Shown here one piece after another: positions 1-5,700 of a stretch of DNA of 8,052 nucleotides (position 1 is its first letter; each line of letters starts with the position of its first letter). The notes beneath the pieces are model-generated. The model was not told the origin of the DNA. It was given only the letters and a program-made list of their open reading frames with translations, and made no database searches. The DNA is from Candidatus Hermodarchaeota archaeon (lineage in GTDB: Archaea; Asgardarchaeota; Hermodarchaeia; Hermodarchaeales; Hermodarchaeaceae). The position numbers were made by a program, and so were the translations under genes. The stretch is from positions 1 through 8,052 of the forward strand of contig JAEOTD010000056.1 of assembly GCA_016839995.1 (NCBI GenBank). Direction: 5' to 3'.

Positions 1-1
1 G

Positions 2-475
2 CTTACTCCTGGAAGAAAGAATTTCGCAGACCTTGCATTCAAGTTTGTATTAAGCAATCCCAACGTATCCGTTGCGTTATCCGGAATGGGATTTCATGAA
101 GAACTTGATGATAACTTGTATCTAACCTCACGTGAAGACTACAACATCGTTTCCGATAATGAACAGAAGGCAATTGAGGGTATTGCAGCGAAATTCAAGG
201 AGCTTTGTGATCTGGTCTGTACAGGATGTAAATACTGTGAACCCTGCCCCAATGAAGTGAATATCAGCTTCATTTTCAATGCGTTACAACGCTACCAAAT
301 CTATGGAGTAAAAGGTCAAGCAAAGTATCTCTACTCCGTTATTGGAAATGTTCCTTGGGCTCCAGGAAAGAATGCATCTGCATGTGTTGAATGTGGTGAG
401 TGCCTGGAGAAATGTCCTCAGAGTATCGAGATTATTAAGCAATTGAAGAAAGCACATGATAATCTCTGCAGCTAG
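2..475 (+). CDS. Aldo/keto reductase with C-terminal ferredoxin domain, 3' part only
   Basis: The reading frame is open from the first bases of the window, so this is the last 157 residues of a longer protein; the ATG at 86 is internal. The first residues (LSNPNVSVALSGMG) match the end of the aldo/keto reductase TIM barrel, where a cofactor-proximal strand precedes the last helices. Two cysteine clusters follow: C-x2-C-x2-C-x2-CP at 218-247 and the ferredoxin pattern C-x2-C-x2-C-x3-CP at 383-415. Together they should hold two [4Fe-4S] clusters. This barrel-plus-ferredoxin architecture is a known family of anaerobic archaea and bacteria, probably cytoplasmic oxidoreductases that exchange electrons through the clusters; the substrate is not known. 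The natural C-terminus is present (TAG at 473-475). The flavodoxin gene follows on the same strand after 84 nt and could be a functional partner. Confidence 0.88.
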   Translation, partial: LTPGRKNFADLAFKFVLSNPNVSVALSGMGFHEELDDNLYLTSREDYNIVSDNEQKAIEGIAAKFKELCDLVCTGCKYCEPCPNEVNISFIFNALQRYQIYGVKGQAKYLYSVIGNVPWAPGKNASACVECGECLEKCPQSIEIIKQLKKAHDNLCS

Positions 476-529
476 CCTTGGGCTGATAGCTATGGTTCGT
501 GGTCAAAACAGTTAGCTAGTTTAATTGAC

Positions 530-536
530 TTTATTA
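530..536 (+). promoter_or_regulatory. Candidate archaeal TATA box for the flavodoxin gene
   Basis: TTTATTA lies centred at 533, 27 nt before ATG 560. This is the archaeal TATA-to-start-site distance, so transcription could begin at or next to the start codon (a leaderless message). The only purine-rich stretch before the ATG (GGAAGG, 553-558) runs right up to it, too close to work as a ribosome site, which fits leaderless initiation. The box sits inside a weak inverted repeat (GACT...AGTC, 527-539). Assigned by motif and spacing only. Confidence 0.4.
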
Positions 537-559
537 GTCCGTATCTCTCAGTGGAAGGC

Positions 560-1108
560 ATGAAGATTCTTGTCGCCTATTACAGCGAAACTGGGAATAC
601 CCGAAAAGTTGCTGAAGCAATATCTGAGCAGGCTTCCATAAATCATGATGCAATACTGAAGAAAATCCAAAATGTATCACCGGATGAACTCAAGGATTAT
701 GATCTATTATTCCTAGGATCCACCTGCCATGATGCGGATTTAGCCCGACCATTTAAACAGTTCCTAGATACACTCCCCAAACGCCCTCGATTCAAACTAG
801 CTGGATTCTTCACCCACGCAACCTACACACCAAATCACACAACGCGACGAAAAGAACTCTTTGCTCAATGGGCTGGAAAATGTGCTCCGACCTTTGAGCA
901 GTTATGTCAGGAAAAGGAAATTAAATTTCTTGGATATTTTCATTGTATGGGTGCTCCATCAAAGCCCATTGAAGCGTTTATTCATCAAGAAATCATTCCT
1001 TCTGACAAGGAATGGAAGGAATACCTCCCAGAAGTAAAAACTCACCCAAATTCACAGGATTTAGAAGATGCAAAGCACTTTGCTCTAAAAGTCATTTCTA
1101 AGTACTAG
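560..1108 (+). CDS. Flavodoxin-family protein
   Basis: A 182-residue protein starting MKILVAYYSETGNT. This is flavodoxin beta-strand 1 followed by the FMN phosphate-binding loop (S-E-T-G-N-T), then helix 1 (RKVAEAI). Further on, LLFLGSTCHD is the strand and loop expected beside the isoalloxazine ring. It therefore probably binds FMN and carries electrons in the cytoplasm. Its length is slightly above that of a short-chain flavodoxin. Several cysteines lie in the middle and C-terminal part (THATYTP..., GKCAP, CQEKE, FHCMG), but they form no recognisable Fe-S motif. An in-frame GTG at 551 would add three residues. ATG 560 is preferred because strand 1 starts there and a TATA-like TTTATTA lies centred 27 nt upstream. 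The gene is co-oriented with the Fe-S aldo/keto reductase 84 nt upstream. The exact donor and acceptor cannot be told. Confidence 0.88.
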   Translation: MKILVAYYSETGNTRKVAEAISEQASINHDAILKKIQNVSPDELKDYDLLFLGSTCHDADLARPFKQFLDTLPKRPRFKLAGFFTHATYTPNHTTRRKELFAQWAGKCAPTFEQLCQEKEIKFLGYFHCMGAPSKPIEAFIHQEIIPSDKEWKEYLPEVKTHPNSQDLEDAKHFALKVISKY

Positions 1109-1140
1109 AATCACGGTGGTGTCTTTTCGAACCAATTCAA

Positions 1141-1151
1141 TTTTTTCTTTT
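1141..1151 (+). terminator. Oligo-T terminator candidate after the flavodoxin gene
   Basis: A T-rich run (TTTTTTCTTTT) begins 32 nt after the flavodoxin stop codon. I see no strong GC-rich hairpin before it. Archaeal RNA polymerase terminates at oligo-T runs without a hairpin, so this is a plausible terminator ahead of the convergent small gene that ends at 1178. Confidence 0.4.
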
Positions 1152-1177
1152 GCAGCTCATAAATAGAAGAGTTAGTA

Positions 1178-1318
1178 TTAGAATCTTAAGAATCCTGGTG
1201 GCCATTGAAAAGGCAAAGGCAGACCATAAAATAAATATCCTAAATACAAAGATAGGACAATTATCGCAGCGACAATGATTACGATTATGAAACCGCAAAT
1301 TGATTTTATTTTAGCCAT
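1178..1318 (-). CDS. Small single-pass membrane protein, copy 1
   Basis: A 46-residue ORF that does not resemble any family I recognise. It starts MAKIKSICGF, followed by about 20 hydrophobic residues (10-30, rich in I, V, A and L), then a short tail with G32, P34, P36 and W39-P40 and the end FLRF. This predicts one membrane helix with a basic N-terminus and a proline/aromatic tail. Support for a real gene: a good ribosome site (AAGGAGAG, 1322-1329, GGAG 5 nt from ATG), a TATA-like box, and a paralog next to it at 1452-1586 (16 of 44 aligned residues identical, including K5, C8-G9-F10 and I15-V16-A17). The single cysteine at the membrane edge is kept in both copies, but there is no lipobox. 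The function is unknown. It is convergent with the flavodoxin gene. Confidence 0.72.
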   Translation of the reverse strand: MAKIKSICGFIIVIIVAAIIVLSLYLGYLFYGLPLPFQWPPGFLRF

Positions 1319-1321
1319 GTT

Positions 1322-1329
1322 CTCTCCTT
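1322..1329 (-). promoter_or_regulatory. Shine-Dalgarno site of small membrane protein 1
   Basis: AAGGAGAG on the minus strand with its GGAG core 5 nt from the ATG at 1318. This is the best evidence for the start of this short ORF. The corresponding position in the paralog is only GGTAGGG. Confidence 0.6.
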
Positions 1330-1340
1330 ACAGTTGACTC

Positions 1341-1348
1341 CATATAAA
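1341..1348 (-). promoter_or_regulatory. TATA-like promoter element of small membrane protein 1
   Basis: TTTATATG on the minus strand, within the longer TTATTTATATGG, is centred 26.5 nt before the ATG. The same octamer occurs at the identical distance before the paralog (1609-1616). If read as an archaeal TATA box it predicts a start site at or very near the ATG, which would leave the nearby ribosome site outside the message. If read as a bacterial -10 element it would give a leader of about 18 nt containing that site. I cannot tell which applies. Confidence 0.45.
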
Positions 1349-1451
1349 TAACCAAATGTTTTCACGCGAGACTTAAGATTCCTTGATAGGAAAGACTAGA
1401 GGGTGAGGTCTTGTCTTTTGCGGTTCAATACTGACTGGAACGTAATTCTTC

Positions 1452-1586
1452 CTATGGCCAACGTATTGGCCAAGGCCAAGGGAATGGCCAACCCGTAAAA
1501 ACAGAAGAAATCACCAAATATGCAATGACTATCACAGCAACAATGAGGGTGAGTATGAAACCGCAAAGTGTTTTAGATTCGACCGT
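1452..1586 (-). CDS. Small single-pass membrane protein, copy 2, ACG at start position
   Basis: A 44-codon frame paralogous to the ORF at 1178-1318. It has a hydrophilic start (V-E-S-K-T-L-C), a hydrophobic segment of about 20 residues after CGF, and a tail GWPFPWPWPIRWP in which tryptophan and proline alternate. The frame contains no ATG; the codon aligning exactly with the ATG of copy 1 is ACG (1584-1586). A TGA closes the frame five codons before the ACG, with no ATG, GTG or TTG between. The first in-frame GTG or TTG further in would remove most of the membrane helix. Either translation starts at ACG, or copy 2 recently lost its start and is a young pseudogene; a base-call error is also possible. 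The coding frame is otherwise intact. Function unknown. Confidence 0.55.
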   Translation of the reverse strand, partial: TVESKTLCGFILTLIVAVIVIAYLVISSVFTGWPFPWPWPIRWP

Positions 1587-1608
1587 AGTCCCTACCCTTC
1601 ATTGTTTT

Positions 1609-1616
1609 CATATAAA
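1609..1616 (-). promoter_or_regulatory. TATA-like promoter element of small membrane protein 2
   Basis: TTTATATG on the minus strand, within TTTATTTATATG, is centred 26.5 nt before the ACG at 1586, as in copy 1. The element looks intact even though the start codon is not ATG. It separates this gene from the toroid gene, whose stop codon is 51 nt upstream. Confidence 0.45.
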
Positions 1617-1645
1617 TAAAGGTAGGCTGACAACTCAACTCGAGG

Positions 1646-1655
1646 TCATGCATGA
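1646..1655. promoter_or_regulatory. Perfect 10-bp palindrome TCATGCATGA upstream of small membrane protein 2
   Basis: TCATGCATGA is a perfect palindrome 30 bp upstream of the TATA-like box of copy 2 and just after the toroid gene's stop codon. Its place would suit an operator bound by a dimeric regulator. No second copy was seen before copy 1, and a 10-bp palindrome can occur by chance. Confidence 0.2.
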
Positions 1656-1666
1656 TTTTGACTAGG

Positions 1667-2710
1667 TTAAAAGCGGCGAGGTTTCTTTGGATATGCCATA
1701 AAAGGTGTTCTGGGTTCCTTACTTAACCAGTCACTTTCTTGGTCGAGCCGTGTTAAGGAGCGAAGTAGATCGAAGGTGACCCACCGTGACACCTCTGGAT
1801 AGCGTTCGTATTCCCAGAGACCATAGGGTCCCTGTAAGTCTTTAACGAATTTTACGCTTTCAGCAACACGGGGATCATCAATGTTCGCTCCAATTCGCCA
1901 AGACAAGTCAAGCATTTGGCTGACATCATACCGTTTGAAATACGTAAACCCACCGCGTGGGGGTTCTGCGCCTACAATCCGAGCGACTTCAAAACCTAAC
2001 GTATGTGTTTGGCGTTGTTCTTGAGCGAGGAGTTTGTCTAGACCTCGACGGGCTGATTCGCTGGTGCGTCGGGTTGGGTGTAAAGCCAAAGCGCTGACAG
2101 CTGCAGTGGTATTGGTGCGGCACCCGAATTTCGAGTGAGGTAATCGTCGATACCCTGCTGCAAAGATGTAATCGTTTTCATGGCGACCTGAGGGCCATCC
2201 CCCTTCGGGGAGTTCTTCATTCAGCAACCACTCATAAGCGGCTTCAGCCCGTTTATCAGTGGCATATCCTGCCCAAGCTAGTCCTAGTAAAGGTAGGGAG
2301 GTCTGAATTGGAATGGCATGATATTTGACATCCGCTGCACGACCTCCATCAAGTACCGCACCTTGGGTGACGAGTGGAAATGCTCCATCGGGCTGCTGGT
2401 TAGAAAAGAGGTATTCGGCACCTTTCTTGATAGCTGGATGCTTTGGACCTAGCCCGAAATATCCGAGTCCCATCAAGGCTTGGGCGGTCATTCGAATACG
2501 CCCCAGTACAGCCCCCCCTCCTTCTCCGCTTCTAAATGATCCATCTTTCTCCTGCAAGGCAAGGAACATCTTTACCCTTGTATCATTGGGTTGCAGTGTG
2601 TATAGTTCTTGAATTTCTGCATCGGAATCGGGGCGGTTTAATAAGTCGCGAAGCACAAGTAGCCGTAAACTTGGAGAGGGATCTGCTAGGAGGAGTGGAA
2701 TCCAGGTCAT
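1667..2710 (-). CDS. Prenyltransferase/squalene-cyclase-like alpha/alpha-toroid protein
   Basis: A 347-residue soluble protein with no signal peptide or membrane helix. It opens MTWIPLLLADPSPSLRLLVLRDLL and carries degenerate QW-type repeats: QEKDGSF (53-59), QQPDGAF (105-111), PEGGWPSG (168-175) and QGPYGLWEY (293-301), spaced by helix pairs. This is the signature of the toroid fold shared by terpenoid cyclases and prenyltransferase beta subunits. The aspartate motif of class II cyclases (DxDD) is absent, and I see no clear D-C-H zinc triad of protein prenyltransferases, so catalysis is doubtful. It may instead bind a lipid, terpenoid or peptide. From memory, related stand-alone proteins of about 340 residues exist in several phyla and are often misnamed NifH-like. 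It overlaps the upstream UvrA gene by ATGA and has a strong ribosome site, so the two are probably made together. Confidence 0.8.
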   Translation of the reverse strand: MTWIPLLLADPSPSLRLLVLRDLLNRPDSDAEIQELYTLQPNDTRVKMFLALQEKDGSFRSGEGGGAVLGRIRMTAQALMGLGYFGLGPKHPAIKKGAEYLFSNQQPDGAFPLVTQGAVLDGGRAADVKYHAIPIQTSLPLLGLAWAGYATDKRAEAAYEWLLNEELPEGGWPSGRHENDYIFAAGYRRLPHSKFGCRTNTTAAVSALALHPTRRTSESARRGLDKLLAQEQRQTHTLGFEVARIVGAEPPRGGFTYFKRYDVSQMLDLSWRIGANIDDPRVAESVKFVKDLQGPYGLWEYERYPEVSRWVTFDLLRSLTRLDQESDWLSKEPRTPFMAYPKKPRRF

Positions 2711-5700
2711 GGTTTTACCTCCAGCACTTCCTGAAGATAAGGCGCAGTGGGTGTCTTGGCTTTTGCCACAGCTTCTGGGTTACCAGTGGCGATGATTCGC
2801 CCTCCATCTGGTCCTCCACCCGGACCCAATTCTATGATCCAATCGCAGGCTGCGAGAATATGCGGATGATGTTCCACCACGATAACGGTGTGTCCTGCAT
2901 CGACTAATTTGTGGAGAACCTTAATGAGTTGAGCAACATCTTCCATGTGCAGTCCGACTGAAGGTTCATCCAGAATGTAGAGAGTGGACTCCTGAGTCTT
3001 CTTTTGGAGTTCTTTGGCAATTTTGAGTCGTTGCACTTCCCCTCCTGATAGAGTGTAGCTTCGTTGATTCCACACCAGATACCCCAATCCTACTTCTTTG
3101 GCTAGTTTGAGGGAATCCGCGATTTTGGGTTCCTTCTTAAAATGCTCATAGACTTCATCAAGAGTCATTCGATTGAGCTCAGGCAAGGTGATATCCTGAA
3201 CACGAACATCCCAGGCTTCAGGTCGATAACCTGTTCCTTTACAAGTTTCACATTCAATGTATTCGGTTGGGAGAAACCCCATCTCAAGCCTCAATATTCC
3301 TCGGCCTTTACACACCGAACATGCCTGTGTCAACTCCTTTTTCCCTAATCCCAAGGCATGAGCATCATCACTCTCCAAGAAAAGTTTGGACATGGGTTTA
3401 AGGAGATTCAGAAAACTCGCTGGGCTCCGAATTCCCCGTCGAGATTGGTCCACGATGAAACAACGTTTTGGCTGACCGGTAATCGAGTCATGGGTTCCCG
3501 GTTCGAGGGGTTCTCGGGCAAAGGATGACGAATGGAGCTGTTTGAATAGTGCCCGACCCACAGTATCAATGAGCAGTGTACTTTTCCCTGAACCTGAAAC
3601 ACCACAAACACCAATGAACTCCCCTAATGGAAATTGGACTTCATCGCCTTGAAGATTATTTTCCCGTGCACCCCTAACAACCATCCAACCCCTAGGTGTA
3701 CGTCTTCTCGTAGTATCCATCCACTTTTGTAATCCTGTCTCCTGTGAGCTCTTTCCTTCTTCTTGTAACCATTTACCTGTAATCGTTCTAGCCTTAATGA
3801 TATCAGACGGGCTACCTTCTGCAACGATTTCTCCCCCCAGCGCTCCGGCCTTGGGACCCAAATCGATGATATGATCGGCTGCGTGAATCAAAAGAAGATC
3901 ATGTTCAACGACAATCACGGTATTACCTTCATCACGGAGTTCCTGTAATGCCTCAAGGAGGGCTTCTAATTCCGAGGGGTGCATTCCTCGTGATGGTTCA
4001 TCAACAAGAATCGTTATTGACGTGAGGTCACTTCCGAGCAGGCTAGCCAGCTGTATCCGTTGGGCTTCACCTGCGGAAAGAGTTCCAATAGGACGATTCA
4101 AATGAAGATATCCTATTCCAACCTGACGTAAGAAACGTAATCGGCGTAGAATGGTTGTCAGACTCGTTGCAACTAGTGGAATATTCTTCGGAATTGGGGG
4201 AAGCTGGGTGAGAAAAGATTCTAGTTGAGAAAGAGGTAGTTCACACATTTCGTAAATATTCTTGCCACCAAGATTGACAGCGAGATATTCGGGACGGAGA
4301 CCTGCGCCTTTACATTCTGTGCAACTAATCTCCTTGGTATATGTTCCATGGATATCAGAATGGAACAGCCAGCTCGTTTCTTGGTAAAACCCTCTCCAAG
4401 TCCACTTTGAACGACGTTCCTTCCCCTTCAAACGTCCTGCTGATTTACTAATGTAGGTAAAACGGTAGGTTTCCCCATCCCCATAGAGGAAGACCTTTTG
4501 GGCTTTCTTGGACATCTGATTCCAGGGGGTTTTGAATGGATCAAATCCATATCGCTTACCAAGCTCAGGAATTATTGGTTGATCTTTACACAAATACGTT
4601 TTCGGCCAATACCCTGGTGAATACATGGCTCCTGCACAAAGCGGCTTATCTGGATTCACTATGAGTTTCTCGGGTTGTGGGAGTCGTAGGATGCCTAATC
4701 CATTGCATTTCTTGCATGAACTGACCCAATGGGCAGAGGAGAAATACTGGGGTTCAGCGATTGGAGCCGTAGTCTGACACTGGGGACATTGCCACTGGTC
4801 ATCTCGCTGCATTACCGCTCCACAATCTAAACAGGATCGCTGCCCCAACGCTGCAAAAAGGTTAGCGAGATGGGGGCCTATTTCAGTTAACTCACCGACA
4901 CTATTCCGTCGCGTAAACTGAGGAATATGACTCCAAAGGTGGGCCCTATGAGGTGCGACGGTGAGGGTTACGCCAAGTCCAGTTATCGAATCGACAATAG
5001 CTTCAGCCCCTTCTCGAATTCCCTGTCGTTCGTACATCGAGAGCGTTTCTAAATACCGTCGGCGCGCTTCTGCCTGCAAGATATCTTGTACCAAACTTGA
5101 TTTACCCGACCCCGATACTCCGGTCACCACTGTAAGAGATCCTTTCGGAATATCGACGTCAACTCCCTTCAAATTGTTTATCTGGGCATTGCGGATTGCG
5201 ATAACTGGGACCTGATCCTTCTTAGTTTTCTTTTCAGTTTTTCGTGGTTGAACCTTACTTTCATCTCTAAGTGCAGATCCTGTGAAGGAGTTGTCAACAG
5301 TTTCTAACTGGGCAGAAGGACCTTCATATAGAACCTCACCGCCTTGTGGACCGGCTCCTGGTCCAAGGTCGATGACCCAATCAGCAGCACGAATAAAGTC
5401 CGTATTGTGCTCGACGATTACAATGGTGGCGCCTTGTCGGACTAACCGGTCGAGCACTGTTAAAAGCCCATTAAGATCTTGAGGATGTAGTCCAGTTGAG
5501 GGTTCGTCAAGAATGATCAGCTGGTTGGTTAGTCGATTTCGACCCAAGAACTTGGTTAATTTAACCCGTTGTGCTTCTCCTCCAGAAAGTGTGGGTGATG
5601 GCTGACCCAGCTCGAGGTACCCTAATCCTACATCCAGAAGGGCATCGAGGATACGTTGTGCGGCATCGCGTTTCGGCGTGGAAAGGTGTCTGGATTTTGC

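Noticed and set aside
86..88. ATG at 86 as the start of a small ferredoxin-like gene
   Set aside because: The same frame is open from position 2 and encodes the end of an aldo/keto reductase barrel, so the ATG is an internal methionine.
551..559. GTG at 551 as the flavodoxin start
   Set aside because: It would add only M-E-G before a typical flavodoxin N-terminus and sits 18 nt from the TATA-like box, closer than expected; ATG 560 fits better.
1455..1490. Three TGGCCA hexamers plus a GGCC, looking like a short DNA repeat
   Set aside because: They fall on in-frame TGG-CCA (Trp-Pro) codons of the small membrane protein tail, so coding content explains them.
2325..2907. Plus-strand open frames opposite the toroid and UvrA genes
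   Set aside because: They are antisense to strongly conserved proteins, have no recognisable domains and no ribosome sites; the same applies to other antisense frames across 3142-6793.
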